Origin: Candidatus Ecksteinia adelgidicola
GTDB taxonomy: Bacteria; Pseudomonadota; Gammaproteobacteria; Enterobacterales; Enterobacteriaceae
Assembly: GCA_020541345.1 (NCBI GenBank)
Contig: CP045239.1
Span: forward strand, 682,001 to 746,000
Length of the DNA: 64,000 nt
Reading direction: 5' to 3'
The number at the start of each line of letters is the position of its first letter. The stretch's first letter is position 1. The position numbers and the translations under genes were made by a program. Of this stretch, positions 11,206 through 23,820 are shown piece by piece. Under the pieces are notes generated by a model, which saw only the letters and a program-made list of their open reading frames with translations, ran no database searches and was not told where the DNA came from.

Positions 11206-12129
11206 ATAATTAAAGAATTTTATAATTTTAAAAAATATTATTTATATGAAATTAAAAGCTATATATTAGCGTCTATAAATAATCTAAACTAAAATTAAAT
11301 AAAAATGTTATTACAAGTATTATATAGTGTTAAAAAAATAAATTTTAATATTTTTAATAAATTAAAATTATTCTTTTTAATATAAAAATAATATTTTATG
11401 AAATATACTAAAAATAAATTTAAAATTACTTGTCTTGTATGAATCATTTATAAAAATTAATATTTTTTAACATTTTAATTTTTTATGTATTATATACATG
11501 CAATTATTATATTGCTGTTGATTGTTTTATAAATAAAAAAACATTCAACATATTGATATTTTTTATAAAATTTTTCATATTTAGTCAATTGAAAATAGCA
11601 ATAAAAAAATACATTGTAATAGATAGATAACATTTTAAAAATAAAATATTCATTCATATAAAAATGACAAAATTTTTATATTATTTATCATTGTATTATT
11701 TAAAATAATATATGTTTGTTAACTATTGACATAACAAATATTAATTTAGCATCTTTAATATAGAAAATATAATCTATAAAAAATTAAATTTTATTTCTAT
11801 AAAAATTATCTATATTCTTGTATATTATAATATTTAATAAAAAACATTTTAAATAAACACATTTTTTCATATAATGTATTTATTTAAAATTTAATTAAGA
11901 ATATTTTTTAAAAAAAGATGCATATTCTATATTTTTTTGTAATTGTTTACAATAATTTTTAGAAATTCATAAATATTTTAATATATAAATATTACTACTA
12001 TAATAATAAATATATAATATTTTTTTTAGAAATAAAAAATCAAAAACAATAAAAAATATTAAAAACATACAATAAAAACGTTTTTTTTAAGTAAAAAAAG
12101 ATTTAATATAATAAAAATTTGTTATTATT
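11206..12129. other. AT-rich gene-free stretch between ssrA and thyA
   Basis: In relatives the 3' end of ssrA is a common integration site. I see no repeat of the ssrA end, no integrase and no other coding remnant here, only AT-rich sequence. Confidence 0.6.
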
Positions 12130-12942
12130 TTAAATAGCTATAGGCGCATAGATTGATGGATAAGCATTATATTCTTTTAAACAAATATCTTGAAAACGAT
12201 ATTCAAATAAAGACAGTGGTTTTCTTTTTATTGTAAGTTTTGGTAATAAATATGGTTTCCGAGTTAATTGTAACTTTGTTTGTTCAATATGATTTTTATA
12301 TAAATGAACATCACCTCCACTCCAAACAAGAGTACCTACTTTTAGATCACATTGTTGTGCTATCATGTGCATTAACAAAGCATAACTAGCTATATTAAAT
12401 GGTAAACCGAGAAATACATCGCATGAACGCTGATATAATTGACAAGATAACTTTCCTTTAGCAACATATAATTGAAATAATATATGACATGGCATTAATG
12501 CCATTGTTTCTAATTCACCTACATTCCAGGCAGAAACAACCATACGTCGCGAGTGTGGATCTTTTTTTAGCTGTTGAAGTACATTACTTAATTGATCAAT
12601 TTTTTTACCATGAGCACTATTCCATTGTCGCCATTGTTTTCCATAAATTGGACCAAGATCACCATTTTCATTAGCCCATTCATCCCATATTTTAACATTA
12701 TTTTTACGCAAATAAGTGATGTTAGTATCACCATTTAAAAACCATAATAATTCATAGATTATAGAAGGTAAATGACATTTTTTAGTAGTGACTAATGGAA
12801 AACCTTCTTGTAAGTCAAAGTGCATTTGATACCCGAAAATAGATAAAGTACCAATTCCAGTGCGATCAGGTTTGAATGTTCCATTGTTTAGTATTTTTTT
12901 CATTAAACTTAAATATTGTTTCATTAATTTTATATGATTCAT
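12130..12942 (-). CDS. thyA: Thymidylate synthase
   Basis: Methylates dUMP to dTMP using methylenetetrahydrofolate, releasing dihydrofolate. The active-site cysteine is Cys152 in LMPCHILFQ. The folate- and dUMP-binding motifs DRTGTGT-like (DRTGIGT), [18 protein letters not shown] and GDVHLY are all present, and the C-terminus ends in the family PIAI. With the outermost ATG the protein is 270 residues. E. coli ThyA (264) aligns from the seventh residue, MKQYL, giving an alternative start at 12924. The AGGA before the first ATG is too close and is too far from the second, so the start is undecided. It lies downstream of lgt as in E. coli, but with a 470-nt gap in place of near overlap. Confidence 0.96.
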   Translation of the reverse strand: MNHIKLMKQYLSLMKKILNNGTFKPDRTGIGTLSIFGYQMHFDLQEGFPLVTTKKCHLPSIIYELLWFLNGDTNITYLRKNNVKIWDEWANENGDLGPIYGKQWRQWNSAHGKKIDQLSNVLQQLKKDPHSRRMVVSAWNVGELETMALMPCHILFQLYVAKGKLSCQLYQRSCDVFLGLPFNIASYALLMHMIAQQCDLKVGTLVWSGGDVHLYKNHIEQTKLQLTRKPYLLPKLTIKRKPLSLFEYRFQDICLKEYNAYPSIYAPIAI

Positions 12943-13124
12943 CCTAATTTTATTATTTATTTTAAATATAAAATATTACTTTTGTGTGTAGTTTATCTTT
13001 TTAAAGCTTAACGTTTAATATAAAAATTAATTTTTTTATTTTAATAAAGATAAATAATTTTATAAATTTGATTTAAATAATTTAATTATTTATAATTTCA
13101 TTATTGAGCGTATATTAAAATACA

Positions 13125-13156
13125 TTAGTTATTTTGTATTTTAGTTATTTTATATT
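13125..13156. repeat. 16-bp tandem duplication
   Basis: TTAGTTATTTTGTATT at 13125-13140 is followed directly by a copy differing at one base. Confidence 0.6.
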
Positions 13157-13180
13157 TTTTAATCAAAATCAATAATTTTT

Positions 13181-13210
13181 AAAAATAAATGTATTAAAAA
13201 TAAATGTATT
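13181..13210. repeat. 15-bp perfect tandem duplication
   Basis: The unit AAAAATAAATGTATT occurs twice head to tail without mismatch, probably by replication slippage. Confidence 0.65.
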
Positions 13211-13412
13211 ATATAGTATTTTGACTATATAATATATTAAAAAGTAACATTGATTATTAATATATTTACATGATATATTATATTTAATGTTGCTCTTGTA
13301 TTTATTTGATAAATATACTAATTTTATAACATGATTTTTAATATTTAAACATAAAAATTTTATATGATGTTTGTTGTAAAATAAATAAAGATTTTTTAAA
13401 TATATTTTAATA

Positions 13413-14282
13413 TTAATTATTTTTACGATTTCTTATATATGTTAAAACTATAATTATCATTCCGACTAGTACCATTGGAAAAGAAAGTATTTGTCCCATA
13501 CTAATATAGTTGTTAAAAAGACCAATTTGAATATCTGGTTGTCGGAAAATTTCAATAATAATACGAAATATTCCATAAGTAAACAAAAAAATACCAGACA
13601 CAGCACCGATAGGACGTTGTTTTTTAATAAATAGATGTATTATAGTAAACAATACTAATCCTTCTAAAATTAATTCATATAATTGTGATGGATGGCGTGG
13701 TAGTACACCATATTGATGTAATAATTTTAGAAGAGTAGGATTAGTAGTAGCAATCATTTCATCTTCTTTTTTAGAACCTGGAAATAACATAGCCCAAGGA
13801 GTATTAATTGTTATTCTTCCCCATAACTCACCATTAATAAAGTTGCCAAAACGCCCACAACCTAGTCCGAATGGAATTAATGGAGTAATAAAATCAGAAA
13901 TTTGAAAAAATGGACGGCGAGAATAATAAGAAAAAAAAAATATTACTACAACTACTCCTATTAATCCACCATGAAATGACATACCCCCATTCCATACTTT
14001 AAACAAATATAACGGATTGTTTAAAAAAAAAGAAAAGTTATAAAAAAAAACATAACCAAGACGACCACCAATTAAGACACCAAGAAAACTATTATATAAT
14101 AATGATTTTATTTCGTTTTTGGTCCAATATCCATTATACAAATTGTAAGTAGGTCGTGATGCGAAATATACAGAAAAAATAAAAGAAATTAAATACATTA
14201 ATCCATACCAATGTATACAAATTGGACCAAAAGAAAAAAAAATTGGATTAATATTAGGAAATTTTAAATAATTGTTATTCAT
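13413..14282 (-). CDS. lgt: Prolipoprotein diacylglyceryl transferase
   Basis: Inner-membrane enzyme that transfers diacylglycerol from phosphatidylglycerol to the lipobox cysteine of prolipoproteins, the first step of lipoprotein maturation. It is 289 residues (E. coli 291) with several hydrophobic segments spread along the chain. Key residues are present with numbering shifted by one from E. coli: His104 in MSFHGGLIG, Arg144, Asn147 and Glu152 in [15 protein letters not shown] likely substrate in this window is BamB, which explains keeping the enzyme. It is upstream of thyA as in E. coli; ptsP, the usual gene before it, is not present. Confidence 0.97.
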   Translation of the reverse strand: MNNNYLKFPNINPIFFSFGPICIHWYGLMYLISFIFSVYFASRPTYNLYNGYWTKNEIKSLLYNSFLGVLIGGRLGYVFFYNFSFFLNNPLYLFKVWNGGMSFHGGLIGVVVVIFFFSYYSRRPFFQISDFITPLIPFGLGCGRFGNFINGELWGRITINTPWAMLFPGSKKEDEMIATTNPTLLKLLHQYGVLPRHPSQLYELILEGLVLFTIIHLFIKKQRPIGAVSGIFLFTYGIFRIIIEIFRQPDIQIGLFNNYISMGQILSFPMVLVGMIIIVLTYIRNRKNN

Positions 14283-15345
14283 TGATCACCGTAATATATC
14301 TATTATTATAGTGTTTTTTTTAATTGTGATAAAGTTGTTTATTGTTATATAATAATTATTATTATAATATTCATTATATTATGCATAAAATAAATAAATT
14401 TTTTAAAGATAAAAATTAACAACTTAGATAAATGTTAAATATTTACTAATTTATGATGATTGTAAAATTTATATTATAAGTTATTAAAATATTATTTATA
14501 AAAGAAATCTTTTCTAACTATTTATTTTTATATTTTTTATTAAACATAAATTTAAAAATAAACATTTTTTTGTAAAAATTTGACAAAATATTAAAAAAAT
14601 TCATTACATCTGCAAATTTTTAATATTTTATTTATTTCTTAAATAAATTAATCATGTTATATTTAATATTTATTATTAAATCATAAAATTTTTATTTTAA
14701 AATACTTAATAATTAATAGTTATTTTTAAAAAAATATAAAAAATTTTAATTAATGTGAGAATAAAATAAAATTTATGATAATGTATATGAATATAAATAA
14801 ATTAAATAAAAAATTATTAATAATAAAAATTAATAATGTTTATTGTATAATAAAATAAATTTTATTTTTTTATTATCATAAATTTTTAATATAATTTTTA
14901 ATTTAAAAACAATTATAAAATTAAAAGTCAATCTTTTAAATATTTTATATTTTCTGATATATTATTATTTGATCTTATATGTTATTATTTTAATATAGCA
15001 CTATAAAATCAATCGATAAAAAATTAATAACTTACTTTAAAATATTGGAAAGATTAATTTTTATATTTGTGATAAAATCTAGGAAATATAAAATTATTTT
15101 TTAACTGAATTAATTTAATTGTTTTTTAATAAATAATATTTATTAATATCATTTTTTATATTAACATTTTTTAATAATAAATTAGTATCATATTTTTTAA
15201 AATTTAAATTAATAAAAGTATTAATTTCTTAAAAACTAAAATTTAAATACATATTCTGATAAATAAAAAATTTTAAAAAATCATTTTTATAATTGTCTTT
15301 ATTATTTATTCTTCTTCATAACATTGCTTTATAATCATTTATAAA
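14283..15345. other. AT-rich gene-free stretch between rpsT and lgt
   Basis: About 1.1 kb of AT-rich DNA with no recognisable gene, RNA or named repeat. It must contain the lgt promoter. Confidence 0.6.
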
Positions 15346-15609
15346 TTATTTCATTGTATTAATGCGTAACATTAGATGCGATTTACATCGTGCTGCTTTG
15401 TTTTTATGTATTAGACCTTTAGATACTTGCCGATCTAAAATTGGTTGCATTCTAAAAAATGCATGTTGAGCTTTATTTTTATCAGATTCTATAATAGCTA
15501 GATCTACTTTTTTTATAAAAGTTCGTATCATTGATCGATAAGAAGTATTATGTTGTCGTCGTTTTTCAGACTGTATAATTCTTTTTTTAGCTGATTTAAT
15601 ATTTGCCAA
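15346..15609 (-). CDS. rpsT: 30S ribosomal protein S20
   Basis: Small basic protein that binds 16S rRNA early in 30S assembly. At 87 residues it has exactly the E. coli length, with the signature [10 protein letters not shown] at the start and [10 protein letters not shown] near the end. The start codon is TTG (minus-strand 15609-15607), preceded at good spacing by AAGGA. E. coli rpsT also uses a rare UUG start, which is linked there to low intrinsic initiation and autogenous control, so the start choice is well supported. Neighbouring genes of E. coli (ribF, ileS) are absent. Confidence 0.97.
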   Translation of the reverse strand: MANIKSAKKRIIQSEKRRQHNTSYRSMIRTFIKKVDLAIIESDKNKAQHAFFRMQPILDRQVSKGLIHKNKAARCKSHLMLRINTMK

Positions 15610-17142
15610 GGTATGTCCTTAAAAAAATATATTTTATATAGTTAAATGTTTGATTATTGTATTATATACTAATATGTTTTAAAATGTGATATTTTTATAA
15701 AAAAATATAGTCTTCATAGACATTATCGATAACATTGCTAATCAATTATTTTGTATAATCATCTATATTTTTAATATAGCTATATGAATATTATATTTTT
15801 TAGAAAAAATTACTGAAGTTATTAACGTGTTAATTTTTTATACTTTTATGTAATGATTGTTATCTTGAATAAAAGATTAAATAAAATAATTAAATAGTAA
15901 TATTAATATCATAAAGATAAAAATATTAATATATTAATTAAATTACACTATAGTATATTGTACTAAGAATATTGATATATTATTATAAAATAAAAAATAT
16001 TATTACATATTAAATATAATAATTAATAATATTGTTATAATTTAATTTAATAAAAAAATAATACTATTACAATAAAACACATATACTATTAGCTATGAAT
16101 ATATAATTAATTAAATAAAAAAACATATTTTTTATTTTTAATAGGTTATTTTAAAAGTAAAACTATTTTATATAAAAGTTAAATTTAAAAGTTTATATAA
16201 ATACTTCATATGTAAACTCTTTTATTTTTATTCTTAATATAAAATTTAAATAATTAATTTTATTTATCTTTTATCTACAGAAATAAAAATATTTATATAT
16301 CTCTTTATTAGAATTAAAAATTTTTATAAAAATTTTTACATAAAATTTAAAAAATAAGTTATAAATAATTTAAATTTTTATAAAAAAAATTATTAATTCA
16401 TAATAAATAAACTTTGTAGTTAAAAAAATAAATTTTTTATATTTATTCATTTTATTTATTATTTTATTTTTTTATATTAAGAAATAAAAATATCACAATA
16501 AAAATTTAACATGAATATTACAACATAAAAGTTTATATCATCATGTTAAATTTGATTAAAAAAAATTTAAATGTTTATCACCTATCTACTTCATAATTTT
16601 GTGATATATTTTTATAATGAATATTAAAAATTATCGTATAAATTTATTAAATTTTAAAAAAATTTTATTAATAATTTAATATAGTATTATTATGTTTTAT
16701 TTGATTTATAAATACATTTTTAAAAAAAGTTTATTTTCTTTATAAAAAATATTATTTTTTAATTGAATAAACTTAAAAAATTTTTTATTTATTTTCAATT
16801 AAATAAACTGTAAAAATTTTAGTAAAATAAAAAATTTTATTAACATTAAAGATAAATAAATTTAAATATAACATATGTATTTAAAATAGTTAATATGTAA
16901 TGTAAAATAATAAAAAATAATTTTTTATATCATTAAATATCTATATTTATAATAGAAAATATTATGTGAATATAAACATATTTGTCATTAATGTAATGTT
17001 ATTATGAAATGATATTTGATTTATTTTTTAAAAAATATTATTTTAAAATAAAATTAAATATATATTTAAATATATATTCTTTGTTACTTTAATTCTATAT
17101 TTTAAATATAAAAAATAGTTTTTTACTTATTTGGAGAATTTA
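15610..17142. other. Divergent AT-rich region rpsT/fpr
   Basis: About 1.5 kb upstream of both rpsT (minus) and fpr (plus). I see no gene remnant. The fpr ribosome binding site GGAG is at 17133-17136. Confidence 0.6.
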
Positions 17143-17892
17143 ATGATGACTGAATGGATTACAGGTGAAGTTATAAAAGTTACAACATGGACAAAAAAGT
17201 TGTTTAGTATTTTTATTAAAGCACCAATTATTCCTTTTATTCCAGGACAATTTACTAAATTATCATTAGAAATTAATGGAAAACGATTACAACGTGCTTA
17301 TTCATATGTTAATGCTCCTAAAGATTCAAATATAGAATTTTATTTAATTAATGTCCAAGAAGGACAATTAAGTCCAAAGCTTGCCAAATTATGTCCTGGA
17401 CAAAAAATTATGATCACTAAACAAGCAGCTGGTTTTTTAGTATTAGATAAAGTTCCTATATGTGAAAATCTTTGGATGATCGCTAGTGGTACTGGGATTG
17501 GTCCTTATTTATCTATTTTACAAGAAGGGGTTGGACTCAATAGATTTAAACATTTAGTATTAATTCATGCTGTACGTTTTTCAAAAGATTTAAGTTATTT
17601 ACCTCTTATGAAACAACTTAAAAAATCATATAATGGTAAGTTACAAATTCAAACTATTCTTAGCCAAGAAGTTATGGAGCATAGCCTTACCGGTCGTATA
17701 CCGGCACTAATTGAAAATAATCAATTAGAAACTAAAATAGGATTAATAATTAATCCAAAAAACACGCACGTATTACTGTGCGGAAATCCTAAGATGATCT
17801 ACGATACTCAAAGTATTCTTAAAAATAAACGAAATATGAAAAAACATTCACGCCATAATCCTGGTCATTTTTTTAGTGAAAATTATTGGTAA
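17143..17892 (+). CDS. fpr: Ferredoxin/flavodoxin-NADP+ reductase
   Basis: FAD enzyme passing electrons between NADPH and ferredoxin or flavodoxin, feeding Fe-S and radical-SAM enzymes such as IspG and RlmN encoded in this window. The FAD domain shows RAYSYVN, the NADP domain ASGTGIGPYLS and LCGNPKM, and the C-terminal aromatic residue needed for flavin stacking is Trp (ENYW). An in-frame TTG lies at 17131, but GGAG at 17133-17136 serves the ATG at 17143 (6-nt spacer) or the one at 17146 (9-nt), and E. coli Fpr aligns from there. The protein is 249 residues (E. coli 248). It is isolated between large deserts. Confidence 0.96.
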   Translation: MMTEWITGEVIKVTTWTKKLFSIFIKAPIIPFIPGQFTKLSLEINGKRLQRAYSYVNAPKDSNIEFYLINVQEGQLSPKLAKLCPGQKIMITKQAAGFLVLDKVPICENLWMIASGTGIGPYLSILQEGVGLNRFKHLVLIHAVRFSKDLSYLPLMKQLKKSYNGKLQIQTILSQEVMEHSLTGRIPALIENNQLETKIGLIINPKNTHVLLCGNPKMIYDTQSILKNKRNMKKHSRHNPGHFFSENYW

Positions 17893-19739
17893 ATTTATTA
17901 ATTTATAACTTAATTAAATATATTAAATGAATAACAGAAATCAAGCAATTCAGAGTAATTAAACAATATAGAACATAAGATAATATATTATACGTTTTTA
18001 GCATCAATTATTGTATTAAATTAAATTTTTTATCTTATTTTTTATATTGATTTAAATATTACTTTAAAACTTTTTATAATATTTAATTAAAAAATATTAT
18101 TTTTGTAACATTAAATTAATCAATATTATTTTTTTAAATATATATATTATTGAATATAATATATAAATGTCATTTATTATAATATAAAATATAATTTATT
18201 ATATTAAATTTATTTTATTTATAATATTATTATATAGAAATTAAATTTATTTTTATTGATCAAAGTTAATTGTTTTTAATTAAAAATTTTTAAATAAATA
18301 TTGATAATTAAATTTATTTATTAATATAAATAATATTTTAAAGATTTTTTAGAATAAATTATATAATTTCTTAATATAAATAATGAAAAAAGTTATTTTA
18401 AATAAAATGTAAACAATAAAATTTAAATAAGAGAATACAATAAATAACGTTGTTTAATACAATATATAAAAATTTATAATAATTTTATCTTTTATTTTTC
18501 TATGTATTTTATTTATATTACATATTTAGTGCATATATATTAATAATAAAATATATTTAATTTTTTATAAAAAAATTGACATGTATTTTTTTTAAACTAA
18601 AAAATTTTATTAATACTATAAAAATATTATTTTTAAGATATATTAATTCATTTTTTAAAACAATCTTAGTATTAAAATTATATAAAAAATAAAACGCATC
18701 ATTATATGATATTTTAAAAGATATTTCATAATCTATAAAAAAATAATATATTCATTTTCAATCTTTATTAAGATTTTATCTTAATAGTTCTTTTAAATAA
18801 AATGTTTATTATAAAATTGTATCAACAAATAATCATTAGATATTTTCTAAAACTCAAGAATAATATAGTTGTGCTGATTATATTTAAAACAAAATTAATG
18901 TAAAAAATGTTATAAAATAAAAAAATAACATGATAAAATTTTATAAAATTATAGCATGAGATTACTATTTGATATCTTTATTTTATAATTACAATAAATT
19001 ATTGACAATTAATAAAAAATTTATACATAAATTAATAATTTTAATATGATATATTATAGTTATGTTAATATTATAATTATTATATTAATTTTAAACACCT
19101 TATTAATATCGATTTTATTCTTACAAAATTCTATAAAAATAATAAATATAAAATTAAAATTTTTTTTAGAAAATCATATAAAAAATTATTATAAAAAATA
19201 TAATTAAAAAAACTGTTTATTATTAATAAATAGAACATGATTAAAGAAATGATTATTTACTCTTCTACAAATATATAATATTCATAAGATCTTTTTAAGA
19301 TAATATTAATGTTGAAGAAATATAAAAATTTTTAAAATTGATCTATAAAATAATATTAAGCTTACAATATTATATTATTAGTAAATTACTCTATTAAACT
19401 GTGTTCAATCAATAATTAAGTAAATTTTTTATTTCTTTTTTTATAATATAATCTATTTTGTTTATAAAATATGATGTGACGATATTTTAAATTAATTTAC
19501 TAATTGTAATTTTACACAAAAAATATTATATACTTAAATTTTAAAGTAATTATTAATAGTGATTTTCTATATTGAATAATCTAGTATAAAAATAGCTATT
19601 TTAAAAAAAATAATTAAAAATTTCATCTAAAAATAGAAATTAAATTATTTTATACTAGAAAATAACATTATCTGTATAGTAAATGATGTTGAATAAGCTA
19701 TAAGTATTATTGTAAATATAATCTATTATATCTTTATAG

Positions 19740-20700
19740 AATACTAAATTTTTTAGTTATAAGTAACAATATTACCATAGAACCCGTTTATGAAACATTT
19801 AAAAATAGTATTATTTAACAAATAAATTTAAAAAAAACGTTAAAAATATTTTTAATGGTATTGTTTACCATAATATTATTATAAATAATATTATTATATA
19901 ATCGTAAAAATAAAAATATATATGTTATTGATAATCTTTTAAAAGTAAATCATTTCATAAATTAAAGACATTATACTTAAAGATATTATATTTAAAGACA
20001 TTATATTTAGAGATTTAAAATCAGAAATTAGTAATGTAAAATTATTACTATAATTTATTCAACTAATGCTCTTGAAAATTATTATATTCAAAAAGAACAT
20101 CAATCATGCCAATTTTTATTTGATAAAGATGTCATAATTATATCTCAGAGTTTTACTAGTGATTAAAGAATGTTTCATAGTTAACATACTATTTTCATGG
20201 TATTAAATTTGTTGAAAAACCAAAATCAATAGTTAGACTAATTATTTAAGATAAAGAAGAAATTTAATGTTTAGAACGTCAAATATTTATATTCATGCTT
20301 AAAGAAATTAAAATTACTAATGCTTAATACATTAGTTATTTACGTTTTTTAAAAAGACTATTTTAGAAAGAATTGATTGAGGTATACAATTAATTATTAC
20401 TATTACTAATTAAGTATGTCAATATGCAATAGATATTAACATAATAAACAAAACTAAATGTAACTATTATTTAAATAATTAGTTTCACTCTTTTAGACAT
20501 GATTACTTTTAATGCTTATATTATTAAAATTGTATTAAGTAATATAATTCAGTTATAAAAAATTCAGAATTATTTTAATATTTCGTAATTTAACATATTA
20601 TAACATGACTAAACGAACTGCTAATTTTATTTTAGTTAATTTAAATATGAAGATATTAGTAGTAATATGTAATCTAGATCTAATTTTATTTATATTATAA
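19740..20700 (+). pseudogene. Possible unidentified gene relic
   Basis: Within the desert this stretch reads like faded coding sequence on the plus strand. One open segment of about 35 codons just after 20050 includes NALENYYIQKEHQSC and DKDVIIISQSF, then a stop. Further fragments include GIKFVEKPKSIV and, near 20270-20330, LERQIFIF and KEIKITNA, broken by stops and frame changes. G and C are commoner than in flanking DNA. I could not assign a family, so the parent gene is unknown, and chance in AT-rich DNA is not excluded. Confidence 0.25.
19964..20008. repeat. Three-copy 15-bp tandem repeat
   Basis: Units AAAGACATTATACTT, AAAGATATTATATTT and AAAGACATTATATTT follow head to tail with one or two differences. 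The unit length is a multiple of three. Confidence 0.6.
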
Positions 20701-22635
20701 AAATATTCTAGAATATTTTTATATTTCAATAATAATTAGAGTAATTAATAATAATTCTAAAAAATAATCATTTATATTAAAGATATATTACTAAACTTAA
20801 TAATAAATTCTATTATTGTAATATTACTATAGTATTACTGTGTTGATAAATAAATGAATAAGACGTTTCATCACAATTATTAAAAAATAAAAAATATAGA
20901 AAAAGCGTATCATAAATACTTAAACAAAAGCGGGAATAAATATTTTTATAATTTATATTATATTAGTAACATAAAACAAACAATGTTATAACACGATTAT
21001 TAAACAATATAAAATAAATTAAATTATTATGGTCATTATAATATAGTTATTATAATATATTACATATGAATATTTTTATATTAATTTTATGTATTTATTG
21101 ATTATCAATCACATCGTAATTTATAAATTATTTTGTATTATAATATAATAAATACGAATCATGTTTAAAATAATTTATTTTTTTTAATTTATTAATACTT
21201 ATGAATATAATATTATAAAACTATTAAATATTAATAAAATATTTTAAATATTAATCGTTAAAAAACTTGAATGTAAATGAATATTTAAAATTAACTATTA
21301 TAATAATTAAAAATATAAAAATATCTATGCTGTCTTTAATTTTATATAAAATAAAATTAAATTAAATAATGTTATTTTAAATAAAAAAATAACAAAATAC
21401 TAAGTAAAATTATATTTTTAATTTATTATAAAAAATTTAAATATGAATTTTAAATTTTAATAAAGTAAAAAATAATATAATTTTTAGAAAATTATTGTAC
21501 AACATTCATATAAAAATATAAAAAAATAACATCAAAATTTTAAAAAATATATTTATTTAATTGAATTAAAAATAAAAAAAATAAAATATATAATTATATA
21601 TTTAAATTATTTAATAACAAAAATTTTGTTTTATAATAATATTTAAAGATTATAAAATTAAAATAAATTTTTAAATATTATATTAAAATATAAATTGTTT
21701 TTTTTTAAAAAGATACAATACTAGTTAATAATGCTAAAACAAGAAATTGTAATATTTTAATAAAATTTTTTTAATAAAGATAATATTAGATTAAAAATTT
21801 GTTTTTTTAATAAAAATTCTTGTTAAAAGTAATAAATTAAATATAAAAAATTTTATTTAAATTGTTATATATTAATATTATATTAATATTAATAATCATT
21901 TACTAATATATTCATAATAAAAAAATAGAAATAACATTCATTATAAAATGTATTTAATACACAAATAATCGTTGTTAAATTATAATACTACTTAAAGAGT
22001 TAATTATATTAGTAGTTAATTACATTAAAATCTTAATATTTCTAAATAATAAACACAAAACGTTAATACATATAAAATTAAGATACTTGATTTATTAAAC
22101 GATTTATGTAATAATTAATTATTATAAAAAACTTATTTATTATATTTTTTGTATTTTTATATTATGATAATAAGTGATATAAAATATTTTATTATATACT
22201 TTATTTTTTTTAATAATTACAAATAGCATTAATTATTATAAATAAGTGAAAATAAACTTTCAATTAATAGACTTTATATTTTTTATAATTTTATAATAAT
22301 TTTACATTGTATGAATTAATATATCATTTAAAAATAAAATTAAAAGTAAAATATTTATTATTTATAAAAAATTTTATTTTATCATATAAAAAAATATTTT
22401 TTATAAAGCAATGTATAAATATTATAATTAATATTAATCAATTAGAATATACAACTATTATTAATATTAGAAACTAATTAAAATTAAATTATTTTTAAAT
22501 ATGAATAATTATAAAAATTTTTATTTTTATGTTAGACTTTAAGAATTAGTATTTAAACAAATTATATATTATTTTACTCAACTAACAATTTTACTTTCTC
22601 ATAAGCTTTATAACAGATATAATAAGGTTGATAAA

Positions 22636-23820
22636 ATGAACGATACCAATCGCATACGCCTTCTCTGGATAAGCTTTCTCTCATATGCACTTACTGGCGC
22701 TTTAGTTATTGTGACAGGAATGGTAATGGGAAATGTTTCAAATTACTTTCATCTTCCTATTTCTAGGATGAGTAATACTTTTACATTTTTAAATGCTGGA
22801 ATTTTAATTGCAATTTTTATAAACGCATGGTTAATGGAAATTATTTCTTTAAAACGTCAAATTTTATTTGGTTTTGTTCTTATGATTTTATCAGTAATCG
22901 GGCTTATAGAAAGCAAGAGTTTAATTTTATTTTCATTGTCTATGTTTGTTCTTGGTGTCATTAGCGGTATTACTATGTCAATAGGAACTTTTCTTATTAC
23001 ATATATGTATTCTGGAAAAAAACGTGGTTCCCGTTTACTTTTAACTGATTCCTTTTTTAGTATGTCTGGCATGATATTTCCAGTTATTACAGGTATTTTT
23101 TTTAAAAAAAATATTCATTGGTATTGGATTTATGCTTGTATCGGATTGTTATATATGGGTATCTTCTTATTAACATTGTGTACAAACTTCCCAATATTAA
23201 TAAAAAAAGATAGTGATATGAAAAAACCTATCATTAAAGAAAAATGGGGTATTGGAGTTTTATTTTTATCAATTGCTGCTTTATGTTATATCCTCGGTCA
23301 ATTAGGGTTTATTCAATGGGTTCCAGAATATGCTATAAAATCATTTGGAATGGACATTAGCAATGCAGGAACGTTAGTTAGTAATTTTTGGATTTCTTAT
23401 ATGATTGGAATGTGGACTTTTAGTTATATTCTGCGTTTTTTTGATTTACAACGCATTAGTACCTTACTAGCATTTTTGTCAACAATAATAATGTATTTTT
23501 TTTCAAATACTCATCAAGTAGAATATTTAAATTACTATATTATAATGTTAGGTTTTGTATCTAGTGCAATTTATACTACATTAATTACTTTAGGTTCATT
23601 ACAAACTAAAGTTGTATCACCTAAGTTAATTAATTTTATTTTAACTTGTGGAACTATCGGAACTATGCTGACTTTTATAATTACTAGTCCTATTGTAGTA
23701 AAAGGTGGTGCTCACGCAGCGTTAAACACTGCTACTTTATGTTATGCAATAGTAACAGTGATGTGTATATTACTTGGTTTTGTCACCAAACATCGCAATT
23801 ATCAGAATGTAATACATTGA
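22636..23820 (+). CDS. tsgA: TsgA-type major facilitator superfamily transporter
   Basis: Inner-membrane secondary transporter of the MFS, matching the TsgA family in length (394 residues, E. coli 393) and in conserved stretches near the start ([19 protein letters not shown]) and end. About twelve hydrophobic segments can be counted. The substrate of TsgA is not established; in Salmonella the gene was noted for induction by tellurite, selenite and growth stress. Codon use fits the other genes, with no sign of transfer. AAGG 9 nt before the ATG is the ribosome binding site. Both sides are deserts, so retention suggests selection. It is among the few transporters in the window. Confidence 0.9.
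   Translation: MNDTNRIRLLWISFLSYALTGALVIVTGMVMGNVSNYFHLPISRMSNTFTFLNAGILIAIFINAWLMEIISLKRQILFGFVLMILSVIGLIESKSLILFSLSMFVLGVISGITMSIGTFLITYMYSGKKRGSRLLLTDSFFSMSGMIFPVITGIFFKKNIHWYWIYACIGLLYMGIFLLTLCTNFPILIKKDSDMKKPIIKEKWGIGVLFLSIAALCYILGQLGFIQWVPEYAIKSFGMDISNAGTLVSNFWISYMIGMWTFSYILRFFDLQRISTLLAFLSTIIMYFFSNTHQVEYLNYYIIMLGFVSSAIYTTLITLGSLQTKVVSPKLINFILTCGTIGTMLTFIITSPIVVKGGAHAALNTATLCYAIVTVMCILLGFVTKHRNYQNVIH

Larger units (their letters stand above)
12943..13412. other. Expanded intergenic gap lgt-thyA with small tandem duplications
   Basis: In E. coli lgt and thyA nearly touch; here 470 nt separate them. The gap holds a 16-bp unit repeated twice with one mismatch (13125-13156) and a 15-bp unit repeated perfectly twice (13181-13210). 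No coding remnant is seen. Confidence 0.6.
17893..22635. other. 4.7-kb AT-rich desert with one possible gene relic
   Basis: No intact gene. Most is near-pure A+T. A stretch near 19740-20700 has somewhat more G and C, a 15-bp tandem repeat and short open segments, and may be a decayed gene. The tsgA Shine-Dalgarno AAGG lies at the right end. Confidence 0.6.
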
